Shown here piece by piece: positions 43,260 to 51,733 of a stretch of 64,000 nt of DNA (its first letter is position 1; every line of letters begins with the position of its first letter). The stretch covers positions 1 to 64,000 of IMG/VR virus record IMGVR_UViG_3300046684_000188, one strand, 5' to 3'. Source of the stretch: a virus. Position numbers and translations under genes: made by a program. The notes beneath the pieces are model-generated. The model saw nothing but the letters and a program-made list of their open reading frames with translations, ran no database searches and was not told the DNA's origin.

Positions 43260-43664
43260 ATGAACCCAGTTCGTAAACTTTCCGCCGTAGTTGTCCTAAC
43301 CGCGATTTGCTTCTTTCTTCCCGGTTTCGCGTGCTCGAGCTTCGAGCGCACTGCTTTCAACTCACTCTCCGCGTCGAAGGCAGTGGTCGATCAGGTCGGA
43401 CACGACTACAACGCGCACGCCATCCCCCAAACCAGCCAGGTAAAGACGGCTATCGAGACAGCGCGCAACGCGCAGGACACCGCGGTCGACGCTTTCGCCT
43501 CCTACCATGCGCTCACGACAGCCGGCACCACCGGAAACCTACTGGTCGACGCGCAACAGAAGCTCGTTGCTTCACTCAACTCCTTGGTCTCTCTGGCGAA
43601 TGACCTTCGAACCCTCGACCCGACTGGTACGGCGAAGTTACCAGCCCCGAAGCCTGTAAGCTAA
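43260..43664 (+). CDS. Small lipoprotein, spanin-like candidate
   Basis: This 134-residue protein has a signal sequence ending in LPGFACSS, a lipobox with the lipid-acceptor cysteine near residue 25. The mature chain is helical (ASKAVVDQVGHDYN, VKTAIETARNAQDTAVDAF) with a Pro-rich end. Exported helical lipoproteins next to a holin candidate could be an outer-membrane spanin, though they are usually shorter; this is inference. Confidence 0.6.
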   Translation: MNPVRKLSAVVVLTAICFFLPGFACSSFERTAFNSLSASKAVVDQVGHDYNAHAIPQTSQVKTAIETARNAQDTAVDAFASYHALTTAGTTGNLLVDAQQKLVASLNSLVSLANDLRTLDPTGTAKLPAPKPVS

Positions 43665-43706
43665 CCCGCCGCACCCGGACCAAAAATCTATCTTTAGGAG
43701 CCTGAA

Positions 43707-44102
43707 ATGACAGCACAGGACGTACAAGACCTACTCGCAAAGGGAGAGCTTCTCCTCACCACCATCGCCAAGACCGTAGAGGGGGTTGACCCGGGAGTAG
43801 CCATCCCTACGGAGATTGCCCTCCAGCTCGCGCTGTACTTCGGGAAGCTGATTTCGACCGGAGTTCAGGGTTGGGAGGCAGGAAGTGGTGTAGAGATTAC
43901 ACCCGAAACCATCGCCGCTCTCAAAGCTGACCGGACGCCTCTGGTCGAACCGACGGACGATCCTGCTCCCGCAGAGGAGCCGCTGAACGTTACGCCGATG
44001 GACACGAAGACGCCTTATCCGGTAGCTTCGCCGAGCAATCCCAGCCCCACGGACCCATCACCCGGGACCGGCAACCCTGAAGATCCGGAAGTGGTAGAGT
44101 AG
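43707..44102 (+). CDS. Hypothetical protein with a Pro-rich tail
   Basis: This 131-residue protein starts at ATG 43707 with TAGGAG in front. Residues 1-70 are helical with an amphipathic stretch (IPTEIALQLALYFGKLISTGVQGWEAG), and the rest is Pro/Asp/Thr-rich and disordered. It is the last gene before a strong terminator. No family recognised. Confidence 0.6.
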   Translation: MTAQDVQDLLAKGELLLTTIAKTVEGVDPGVAIPTEIALQLALYFGKLISTGVQGWEAGSGVEITPETIAALKADRTPLVEPTDDPAPAEEPLNVTPMDTKTPYPVASPSNPSPTDPSPGTGNPEDPEVVE

Positions 44103-44174
44103 GCGTACACACATACCCCGGCCCTCCGGCAAGCCCGGTAAAAGCGATGCAATCCTTCGGCAAGGTTGCAGAAA

Positions 44175-44206
44175 GAGGCTCTCCCTTCGGGGGGAGCTTC
44201 TTTTTT
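44175..44206 (+). terminator. Strong intrinsic terminator
   Basis: GAGGCTCTCCC (44175-44185) and GGGGGAGCTTC (44190-44200) form an 11-bp stem, two pairs being G-U, with a TTCG loop, followed by six T residues. It ends the exported/membrane protein block before the virion module. Confidence 0.9.
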
Positions 44207-44229
44207 CTGGTCTCAAATTGTGCAAATGG

Positions 44230-44235
44230 TATTCT
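44230..44235 (+). promoter_or_regulatory. TATTCT-type promoter of the portal module
   Basis: TGCAAATGGTATTCTCTCCG contains TG-n-TATTCT and lies 25 bases after a terminator and 30 bases before the next start, where a promoter is needed. Confidence 0.65.
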
Positions 44236-44265
44236 CTCCGGCGACTTGTGAGAGGACGTCTCCTA

Positions 44266-44769
44266 ATGCTACCTCCCGGAATATCATCTACGCCTCCAAC
44301 CTCGACCGATCCGTCAGCGCAGCCCTCCCCCGGCGCTGATATGGCAGTACGCCAGCTCCGCAAGGCGCTCGGATGCCCCGAGGACCAGCCCGTACCCGAG
44401 GCGAAGATGGTTCAAGCCCTTACCGGCAAGCTCGGCCCGCAGATTCAGTCGCAGGCACAGGCAGTAGGCGCAGGCGGGCAGTACAAGCCAGCCTCCCCGA
44501 ACGGCGTTCCCACCACTCCGGACCCCGGCCAGGCAGGCGGGCAGGCTTCTCCTCCGAGCCCTGGCGCTCCCGATGCGGGTAACTCTCCTCCGGTCCAGCC
44601 CGGCGCGCAGACTCAAGGCGCTATGCCCGGCGCAGCCACTATCTTCGGTCGTCCTCCCGTCTCCGCTCATGGCGAGCAGGGACCAACCCAAGGCGCAGGA
44701 AACACCATGGATGAAGACGAGGACCAGTCAGCGATGACCGGCGCCCGCGGAATCTTCCGTCGGAGGTAA
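44266..44769 (+). CDS. Pro/Gly/Ala-rich hypothetical virion-module protein
   Basis: This 167-residue protein starts at ATG 44266, with GAGAGG ten bases upstream. The longer in-frame option begins upstream of the promoter and is rejected. A short helical part (25-70, AVRQLRKALGCPEDQPVPEAKMVQAL) is followed by a long Pro/Gly/Ala-rich disordered stretch. It opens the portal operon; function unknown. Confidence 0.6.
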   Translation: MLPPGISSTPPTSTDPSAQPSPGADMAVRQLRKALGCPEDQPVPEAKMVQALTGKLGPQIQSQAQAVGAGGQYKPASPNGVPTTPDPGQAGGQASPPSPGAPDAGNSPPVQPGAQTQGAMPGAATIFGRPPVSAHGEQGPTQGAGNTMDEDEDQSAMTGARGIFRRR

Positions 44770-44774
44770 GCAAC

Positions 44775-45122
44775 TTGCCATCCCAGCAGGCTTCAGTTCG
44801 ACGTCTCTTCGCGCTCACTACGGCGTTTACTCCTATCCCCGCGTCCATCTTCACCCGCATGGTGGAGCTGGCCGAGGACGGCACCGGCACCGGGAACGGG
44901 CTCGCAGTGAAGTTTCCGAATGATAATTTCACCGCGATATTCAACTATCCCCCGGACCAGCAGCCACTCATCCTCGGTGACCGCGACGCCCATGGCAACG
45001 CACGCGGCGAGATTATCGGTTGGCCGACTCAGACAGGGTTGAACGCTCGGACAGCCGATGTAATGGTCCAGGTTGCGGCGATGAGCGGAGCAACTGTCCT
45101 TCGTGTGACGGAGCACTCCTAA
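44775..45122 (+). CDS. Hypothetical virion-module protein
   Basis: This 115-residue protein starts at TTG 44775 with GGAGG eight bases upstream. It is beta-rich (LAVKFPNDNFTAIFNYPPDQQPLIL) with a C-terminal strand. No family recognised; its position before the portal suggests a structural or assembly role. Confidence 0.6.
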   Translation: MPSQQASVRRLFALTTAFTPIPASIFTRMVELAEDGTGTGNGLAVKFPNDNFTAIFNYPPDQQPLILGDRDAHGNARGEIIGWPTQTGLNARTADVMVQVAAMSGATVLRVTEHS

Positions 45123-45126
45123 CCCA

Positions 45127-45621
45127 GTGAAGAGCCCGCTTATAACCCGTTACGCCCATGAGGCAATCCTTCACGAGCGCGACCAACGCGAGCTTGCGCT
45201 CCATCGGGAGAATGCCGCGCTCCGGACCCTCCTGCACGAGGAGCGGGAGCGGGCTTCGAAGTTCGCTAATCAACTCGTAGAGATGGCGAAGCCTCCCCAG
45301 CCGGTACTGGTCGACCGAAAGGGACGCACGGTAGGAGGCGACGAGCCCCGGCCACTCCCGGAAACGATCGACCTGGCCGAAGTGGACCCGGACGATACCG
45401 AATCAATCATGCTCATCCTGAGAAACGAAGCTCCCGCGGGCATGGTGCGGGCGAATGGAGTACAGCTCCAACGCAGCATCGAGCGTCTTCGCCAGCAAAT
45501 CAAGGAAGCCAAGATTGCGCGTAACAGCCCCGGCGTTCCCCTCGGACCTCCTCCGGGCGTGCTCTCAGCAATCGACCAAGCCATCTCTCAAGGGCAGGCA
45601 GACGCAAGAAAGGCATCGTAA
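45127..45621 (+). CDS. Coiled-coil virion-module protein
   Basis: This 164-residue protein starts at GTG 45127. Residues 8-60 form a coiled coil (HERDQRELALHRENAALRTLLHEERERA), followed by an acidic linker and another helix (LQRSIERLRQQIKEAKI). It ends three bases before the portal and may assist its assembly. No family recognised. Confidence 0.6.
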   Translation: MKSPLITRYAHEAILHERDQRELALHRENAALRTLLHEERERASKFANQLVEMAKPPQPVLVDRKGRTVGGDEPRPLPETIDLAEVDPDDTESIMLILRNEAPAGMVRANGVQLQRSIERLRQQIKEAKIARNSPGVPLGPPPGVLSAIDQAISQGQADARKAS

Positions 45622-45624
45622 AGC

Positions 45625-48024
45625 ATGGGCGCCTACGCCATAGATCCGACGCAGCAGGGGCAGAGTACCCCGCCGATGCATGGCAACGAGATTGAGCCAT
45701 CCGTCGACAATCCCGACCGCGGCAATCCAGACGACAAAGCGCAACAGATGGGCTTGCGTCCCGACCTCAAAGAGGCGCTGATGCAGGTTCGCACCATCTT
45801 CAAGGAGTCATTCGCCCCCAAGCGTCGCGTCTACGTCCGTCGCGCTCTCCGGGCAATCGAGTTCTTCAAGAACAACCCCTACATCCTCTTCCGCGACAAC
45901 TCGCTCGACTTCGACACCCTCTCCGGGATCATTGGCGGAAACAACGGCTCGACTAACTCGATTGAGGCGTATCAGTACAACGACAACGTCTATCAAATGC
46001 TCGGCCTAGCCTTCATCGCCGCGCTGTCTCCAGACGTTCCAAAGTGCCGATTCCAGCCAGAGGACGCCGAAGACGAGGAAGACATTCAGGTTGCCTCGAA
46101 GGCGAGCCATATCCAGGCAGACAACGAGCGGAGGAACGGCATCAAGGCGCTGCAGAAGCTCGAGCTTCTCTTCCTCTGGGCGACTGGTTCCTACTTCTGC
46201 TATACCCGTAACATCGTCTCGAGGGACCGCGCAGGCGTAACCAAGATTCCGAATATCGAGATGCAGATGCAGCAGGTTGTTCCCGACCGCTATGTCTGCC
46301 CCGGCTGTCAGGAAGTCACTCCCGTCGACGAGATGAGCCCCTTCCAGCAGCAGCTCCAGTGTCCGGAGTGCGGGATGCCACTATCCGGAGAGGACTTCTA
46401 TCCCTCCTACTCGATGAACACCCCGACCGAGACCGGCTTCACCGAGAAGGCAAACTCGATGACCGCAATGAACATCTTCTGCGGGCTGAACGTCGACGCC
46501 GACCCAGACGCTATGGACCTCTTCGAGACGGGCATCCTCGACCTCGAGGGCGAAGTCAACATTGCGCAGGCTCGGTCAGCCTTCCCGGAACTGTACGACA
46601 CCCTCCAAGAGGGAGAGAGCGGCGATGCCAGCTCCAGCGAGGACACGGCGAAGCGGGCGCGCCAGATTCAGACCTCTCCCTCGGGCGGGCTCGGCGTTAC
46701 CACCGCGGGCGACAAGCGCGGAACCTACTCTCGTTGCTGGATTCAGCCTTGGGCGTTTGCTGTGCTCGAGAAGAAAGCGCAGGCGGAGGAGCTGCAGAAG
46801 CTCTATCCGGACGGTTGCCGTCTGGTCACCTACGCGGATACCTTCCTGCAGTGTGTTGGCGAGAGGATGCTCGACCACTGGACTTGGTGCCCGACTATCA
46901 AGGGAACCGGGCTCTACCCGTTCGGCGTGGGAGATGCGGCGCTCGATATCCAAGTCAGAATCAACGATTGCGCGAACACTGTTCACGCTTACATGGATCG
47001 CCTGGCCTACGGAACCATCTTCTACGACGTCGACAAAATCGACTGGAAGAAGATGACCCAGAAGCCACTGAACCCCGGAAACGGCACTCCGGTAAGCCGC
47101 AAGGATGACGATGGGCGCGAGATTGACCTCGAGAAACTGATTTATCAGCCTCAGTTCCATATCGACTCGAAGATTTACGAGTACGGCGCGCAGCTCGTCC
47201 AGCTCGCACAGGTGATAGCCGGCGTCCAGCCGCAGACCTTTGGAGGCTCCGATCCGAACGTACAGACCATGGGCGGGCAGGAGCAGGCACTCCGCACCGC
47301 ACTCGGCCGCATGAAACTCTTCTGGGACCAGATTCGCGAGGAGCACGCCTCACGCGCGGAGCAGTCGGTACGCTGCACGATCGCCAACATGGAAGACAAG
47401 CTCAAGATTTCCAAGGTTGGGGAGGAGCCTGGGGAAATTGAGCAAATCACCCTACTCAAGAGCGAGCTTACCGGCGACTTCCTCGCTTACGCCGAGTCGG
47501 ACGAGGGATTCCCCTCGAGCTATCAGGAGATTCAGGGCAGAATCATGGAGCTGATGGGGCACATGGCAAAGAATCCTTTCTTGGCCAACGTCCTCTCGGA
47601 CCCGGATACGCAGAAAGTTGTCGCTCGTTACCTCCTTCCGGAGAACATCAAGCTCCCCGGCGACCGCGAGCGCGCCCGGTTGAAGATCCTCGTAAAGGAC
47701 TTGGCCAAGCAAAAGCCGACTATGTCGCAGGGACCAGACGGAGCGCCAATGTTAGTTCCTTCGATTCCTCTCTCCGAGGACTTCGACGACTTCGATATGG
47801 CGGTCACCATCTTCCGCAACTGGCTGCAGGAGAATTGGCAATTAGAAGACAATCCCGACACCGCGGACGGATTCGCCAATGTCCTCGCAGCTCTCAGGCA
47901 GGCAGCGATGCTCAACGCGGTCAACCAGACCAAGCAAATGTTGCTTCAGCAGCAGATGCAGGCTCAGGGTGGAGAGCCCGGAGGCGCTCCTCCTGGCCCG
48001 GGTGGACCGGCACCACCGCAGTAA
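45625..48024 (+). CDS. Portal protein with an inserted zinc ribbon
   Basis: This 799-residue protein would form the dodecameric ring at the capsid vertex through which DNA is packaged and ejected. Its size, position before scaffold and capsid genes, and helical stem region (about 540-620) fit large podovirus portals. A zinc-ribbon-like insert (CPGC...CPECG, about residues 225-255) interrupts the wing, and a Gln/Pro/Gly-rich tail forms the end. It starts at ATG 45625, three bases after the previous stop. The assignment rests on position, length and general pattern. Confidence 0.75.
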   Translation: MGAYAIDPTQQGQSTPPMHGNEIEPSVDNPDRGNPDDKAQQMGLRPDLKEALMQVRTIFKESFAPKRRVYVRRALRAIEFFKNNPYILFRDNSLDFDTLSGIIGGNNGSTNSIEAYQYNDNVYQMLGLAFIAALSPDVPKCRFQPEDAEDEEDIQVASKASHIQADNERRNGIKALQKLELLFLWATGSYFCYTRNIVSRDRAGVTKIPNIEMQMQQVVPDRYVCPGCQEVTPVDEMSPFQQQLQCPECGMPLSGEDFYPSYSMNTPTETGFTEKANSMTAMNIFCGLNVDADPDAMDLFETGILDLEGEVNIAQARSAFPELYDTLQEGESGDASSSEDTAKRARQIQTSPSGGLGVTTAGDKRGTYSRCWIQPWAFAVLEKKAQAEELQKLYPDGCRLVTYADTFLQCVGERMLDHWTWCPTIKGTGLYPFGVGDAALDIQVRINDCANTVHAYMDRLAYGTIFYDVDKIDWKKMTQKPLNPGNGTPVSRKDDDGREIDLEKLIYQPQFHIDSKIYEYGAQLVQLAQVIAGVQPQTFGGSDPNVQTMGGQEQALRTALGRMKLFWDQIREEHASRAEQSVRCTIANMEDKLKISKVGEEPGEIEQITLLKSELTGDFLAYAESDEGFPSSYQEIQGRIMELMGHMAKNPFLANVLSDPDTQKVVARYLLPENIKLPGDRERARLKILVKDLAKQKPTMSQGPDGAPMLVPSIPLSEDFDDFDMAVTIFRNWLQENWQLEDNPDTADGFANVLAALRQAAMLNAVNQTKQMLLQQQMQAQGGEPGGAPPGPGGPAPPQ

Positions 48025-48055
48025 ACAAAAAACTTGCGCTCTAAACGGCTAATGC

Positions 48056-48061
48056 TATTCT
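48056..48061 (+). promoter_or_regulatory. TATTCT-type promoter of the scaffold/capsid genes
   Basis: GGCTAATGCTATTCTCTTCG has the extended -10, with TTGCGC 16 bases upstream. The start codon at 48075 lies only 13 bases downstream and no ribosome site is visible, so the mRNA may be nearly leaderless. Confidence 0.65.
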
Positions 48062-48074
48062 CTTCGCCGCCAAT

Positions 48075-49610
48075 ATGAGTGCTACCGTCACCCCCGTCGC
48101 TTCCGCCGCTCCCGCCGCCGCCGCTCCGTCCGCACCGAGCGCACCCGCCTCCACGCCTTCTACTCCCGTATCGACCCCGTCGACGCCTCCTCCTGCAGCT
48201 CCAGCCGCACCGGCTACGCCTGCAGCTCCGGATACGCGCTCGACGTTCGAGGTAATCCGCGACAAGATTTCCGAGGGTTTCGACCCTAACGGAACAGGCG
48301 GAGCCCCAGCGAAAGACGTACCGGGAGACAAAAATGTCGAAGTTCCAGCCGGAGAAACGCCCGGCCAAGAGGGTGGACAGCAGAAAGACGGAGCGAAGCC
48401 GGAAGGGGAGCAGCAGGGAGACAAAGGGGCTCAAGGCGAGGAAAGCTTCTTTGACTCCTACGACCCCACCGGAGCGATAGCTGTAGACGAATTGCGAACG
48501 GCTATCTCGGAAGATCCTGCACTCGCTGCAGCCATCGAAGCCAAGCCAGAGCTAAAAAACAAGCTCTTCGCTAACGCTCGGCTGGCGGAGCGGGCGACCC
48601 GGTACGACGAGATTATCGGCTCCCCGGACGAGGCGACGGTTGCCGTCGAGGGATACACCGCGCTCGGCAATATGTCCGACCTACTCGGGCAGATTGAAGA
48701 TGGGAAGCCGCAGTCTATCGCTCCATTCATCGAGGCGATGGTAGAGCGCAGCGCACTCCGGGACGAAAACGGAGAGGTTTTGAGGCGTCAGGACGGCAGT
48801 ATCGTCACGGACGGCTCAGTTGGAAAGCTCCTCAAGAACTTCTTTCTTGGGGAGATGCAGGCGGGAATTGCCGAGGCTACGGCCAAGGGCGACGATGATG
48901 CACTTGCAGCTTACGACGTGGTAATGGAGCGTAGCGGTCTGCGGCCCTCCACCGCAAACGATGACCAGTCGGATGAGCTGAAGTCTCAGCGTGAAGCACT
49001 TGAGGCGGAGAGACGGCAACTGACAGAGCAGAGGGAGCGAGACGCAAGTGTCGCCACCCAGGCTTTCGAGCAGCGTGTAATCGAGGCGACCGACAAGGTT
49101 CTGAACGGCTCCATTGACTCAATCGTCAAGCGGGCAACAGGGCTGAGCGACTTCGAGCGCACAACCGTAATCCGGAACATTCACAATCGCCTTGCCACTC
49201 TGGTTGGGACTAACCGGTCCTACAAGACGCAGCGAGCCACGATTGAGAGACTCCCCCTTGGCCAGAAACGCCAAACGGAGATGACCCGGCTCAACACCCG
49301 CTTTATCAACGACCACCTTTGGACGATCGCTACGGAGGCGCTTGAAAACGCCGGCCATAGCATCACCACGAAGGCGGAGCAGCGACAGCAGAGACAAGCC
49401 GCTCGCGAAGAATCCAGCAGGGCAGAGAACAGAGGCTCACTTCCTCTTGCTCAGGGTGGGGCTCAATCCGGTCCGGATCAGCAGTTTTCGATTCCCCAGA
49501 TTGAGGCAGACCTCAAAGCGCGGAACAACGGTAGGACACCGTCCGTGCAAGAGATCCTGACAGAGAAAGTGTTGCGGAAGCAACGTGCTGCTGCTGGTGG
49601 AACGCGATAG
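48075..49610 (+). CDS. Putative scaffolding protein
   Basis: This 511-residue protein lies directly before the capsid gene. Residues 1-60 are Ala/Pro/Ser/Thr-rich, 60-135 are charged and disordered, and 135-510 are helical with coiled-coil character (ELKSQREALEAERRQLTEQRERD). The C-terminus is basic and ends with a helix-turn (IEADLKARNNGRTPSVQEILTEKVLRKQ), as in scaffolds whose basic C-terminus binds the coat protein. It starts at ATG 48075 close to its promoter. Confidence 0.7.
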   Translation: MSATVTPVASAAPAAAAPSAPSAPASTPSTPVSTPSTPPPAAPAAPATPAAPDTRSTFEVIRDKISEGFDPNGTGGAPAKDVPGDKNVEVPAGETPGQEGGQQKDGAKPEGEQQGDKGAQGEESFFDSYDPTGAIAVDELRTAISEDPALAAAIEAKPELKNKLFANARLAERATRYDEIIGSPDEATVAVEGYTALGNMSDLLGQIEDGKPQSIAPFIEAMVERSALRDENGEVLRRQDGSIVTDGSVGKLLKNFFLGEMQAGIAEATAKGDDDALAAYDVVMERSGLRPSTANDDQSDELKSQREALEAERRQLTEQRERDASVATQAFEQRVIEATDKVLNGSIDSIVKRATGLSDFERTTVIRNIHNRLATLVGTNRSYKTQRATIERLPLGQKRQTEMTRLNTRFINDHLWTIATEALENAGHSITTKAEQRQQRQAAREESSRAENRGSLPLAQGGAQSGPDQQFSIPQIEADLKARNNGRTPSVQEILTEKVLRKQRAAAGGTR

Positions 49611-49652
49611 CGAAACAATAGCCCCTTCTTCACAACCACAGGAGTTATTGAC

Positions 49653-50930
49653 ATGGCAGATTTGCAAGCAGGCGTAGGCGCTATCGCCGTAGCCATCGAA
49701 CAGGTGTACGACGATCCGCAGCTCCTTGTTGAGCGCGATGCCGTACTGGACAAGCTCATTGCGGACAACGGACGCGCAGAAATGGTTTCCGCGCACACCT
49801 ACCGCTTGACCTTTGAGGATGCCCTTCCCGGAAACGTGTCGGCCATCTATCTCGACAACCCCAACGTCAACTTCCCGACGGCGGGCTCTTCCGATTGGCA
49901 GCAGGGCACCATGGCCCCGGTCTCCTGGGCTGTGCCGATTGGCTGGACGAAGCTGGCCGAGCTGGCCGGTAAGCCCAACCTCACGGTTGTCAACGTTGTG
50001 GCCAAGCAGATGAGCCGCACCATCGAGCGCGTCCGTCAGATGCGCGATATGATCCTCTGCACCGGAGACGGCACCGGAACCCTCGGCACCGTAACCGCGG
50101 TAGACGCTCCGAACCTTCTCATTACGCTCAACCCGAATGACTTCGGCGCGCGCGAAGTGGTGAAGAATCAACTCGTGGACTTCTACAACGGCACCACCCT
50201 CCTCGGTTCGGCGACGGCGCAGGCTGTCAACTCCGGCGTGGGTTCGGCGCAGACTATCAAGGTTGACGCCATCCCTGGCGGCACCGCAACCAACACCATC
50301 GTCCGCGTGAACGGTCTTACGACCGGCTCTCCGACCTTCACCTACGGTATTCCGTACTGGATGTCGAACGCGACGACGGGTATTACGGTTGGTCTGGACC
50401 GCTCGGTAGCAACCAACAACTTCATCATCTCGAACGGGCTCAATGCCTCGTCCTCGATGGTGACGGCGCCCCTGCTCCGCATCCCCTTCGATCAGATAAA
50501 GCAGTCTCTTGGTCTCGAGGCCGTAAAGTCCTCGACGTTCAAGATTCATGTTCACCCTGCGCAGAAGGCAGCTTACGAGCAGCTCGCAGGACCGCTCTTC
50601 AACATCTTCTCTACGGACGGCAAGGCGAAGGGTTATGACCTTCTCTTCCGCGACGACCCGACGGTCAACGGCGAGATTACGGTTGAGAACATCCACGCGC
50701 ACATTCAGCGTTGGGATTATCTCAACACGGAGCGTTGGGGAAAGATCAAGTGGGGCAATCCCCCGTTCTGGTTCACCTCGGAAGGTCGCAAGGTCTTCCA
50801 GCAGATTGGAACCAACGGCATGATTACCTCGGGCGCGAACAGCTACATGGTTGACACCGTGAACTACTACGTTGACAACCCGAAGGCTGGAAGCTCGATT
50901 TACAACACCAAGCAGCCCACCGGTTACTAA
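49653..50930 (+). CDS. Major capsid protein
   Basis: This 425-residue protein follows the scaffold and has AGGAG upstream. Its pattern matches HK97-fold coat proteins of podovirus-like phages: an N-terminal helix (VYDDPQLLVERDAVLDKLI), an E-loop-like strand region (YRLTFEDALPGNVSAIYL), a spine-helix region with ERVRQMRDMILCTGDGTG, an inserted beta domain (NGTTLLGSATAQAV), and a C-terminal P-domain (FKIHVHPAQKAAYEQLAG). It is likely the most abundant virion protein and a possible GroEL client. Confidence 0.82.
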   Translation: MADLQAGVGAIAVAIEQVYDDPQLLVERDAVLDKLIADNGRAEMVSAHTYRLTFEDALPGNVSAIYLDNPNVNFPTAGSSDWQQGTMAPVSWAVPIGWTKLAELAGKPNLTVVNVVAKQMSRTIERVRQMRDMILCTGDGTGTLGTVTAVDAPNLLITLNPNDFGAREVVKNQLVDFYNGTTLLGSATAQAVNSGVGSAQTIKVDAIPGGTATNTIVRVNGLTTGSPTFTYGIPYWMSNATTGITVGLDRSVATNNFIISNGLNASSSMVTAPLLRIPFDQIKQSLGLEAVKSSTFKIHVHPAQKAAYEQLAGPLFNIFSTDGKAKGYDLLFRDDPTVNGEITVENIHAHIQRWDYLNTERWGKIKWGNPPFWFTSEGRKVFQQIGTNGMITSGANSYMVDTVNYYVDNPKAGSSIYNTKQPTGY

Positions 50931-50953
50931 CCATAGCCGGAGCACTGGGGAGT

Positions 50954-50984
50954 GGGGAGAGGGTTTTGACGGGGCTCTCTCCCC
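50954..50984 (+). terminator. Hairpin after the capsid gene
   Basis: GGGGAGAG (50954-50961) pairs perfectly with CTCTCCCC (50977-50984) around 15 bases. There is no T-run, so it may stabilise the capsid mRNA or attenuate downstream transcription more than stop it. Confidence 0.5.
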
Positions 50985-51004
50985 TACTACTTCCAAGGGA
51001 GCAA

Positions 51005-51721
51005 ATGAACCATCTTGACCACTACGCCGGTCCCGAGCCGTCCGGCCTCATCAACGAAATCCTCGAGCGGAGGAGCGGTCAGTCTCCGAACGGATTTCCT
51101 ATCTTCCGCGTGGTCCGCAGCGAGTTCGTCATGCACAAGACGGCGGGAGCCTGGCACGAGTGGGACGATGACCTATCCTACGAGGATCGCGGCGGGATGA
51201 AGGTCGACCGCGAGGGCGCAGTCCGAGGCAGCGACCACAAAGCCGACCGAATCATCGTAGAGATGCGCGAGACGCCGGCTTACACCCATCTCGACGAGCA
51301 GGGATGGATTCTCGAGCAGTGGTTTCCCGCCGAGTACTTCGGCTCCCGGGAGGCTTGGGAGAACAACGTCGTCCGTGGGACCAACCTTCCAACACTCGGC
51401 CCCTACCCCGACCAGGGCGCTTATCTCTTCGTCACCGGCCCCTTCACCGAGGCGGAGCCGGATATCACCTTCCTCATCGACTTCATCTCCTTCCGGGAGA
51501 CGAAGCGCGACTCCTATCCGGAGGACGTCGAGAAGTTCGTCCGTATGCGTGTCTTGGCGGAGGAGAAGCGGCAAGCCGACCGAGACGCAGCAGCCCACAA
51601 AACCAACGTTCGCCGACTGATGGACTCAACAAAGGGACTCACAAGCAACACCCTTGAGGCTGGAAGATGGCGACAAAGGCAGTTCGAAAAAGCAGGTTTC
51701 ACCTCACATCTTGGCAACTAG
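51005..51721 (+). CDS. Hypothetical virion-module protein
   Basis: This 238-residue protein starts at MNHLDHYAGPE (ATG 51005, AAGGGAG upstream); the longer frame begins in the post-capsid hairpin and is rejected. It is alpha/beta with many aromatic residues (WHEWDDDLSYEDRGGMKVD, WILEQWFPAEYFGSREAWE) and a basic helical tail. Its position suits a minor capsid or connector-associated role; no family recognised. Confidence 0.65.
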   Translation: MNHLDHYAGPEPSGLINEILERRSGQSPNGFPIFRVVRSEFVMHKTAGAWHEWDDDLSYEDRGGMKVDREGAVRGSDHKADRIIVEMRETPAYTHLDEQGWILEQWFPAEYFGSREAWENNVVRGTNLPTLGPYPDQGAYLFVTGPFTEAEPDITFLIDFISFRETKRDSYPEDVEKFVRMRVLAEEKRQADRDAAAHKTNVRRLMDSTKGLTSNTLEAGRWRQRQFEKAGFTSHLGN

Positions 51722-51733
51722 GAGCCCACAAAC

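Noticed and set aside
44145-44172. tRNA-like or riboswitch structure before the 44175 terminator
   Set aside because: There is a small hairpin (CCTT/AAGG with flanking GCAA/TTGC), but nothing beyond what a terminator-proximal stem would give.
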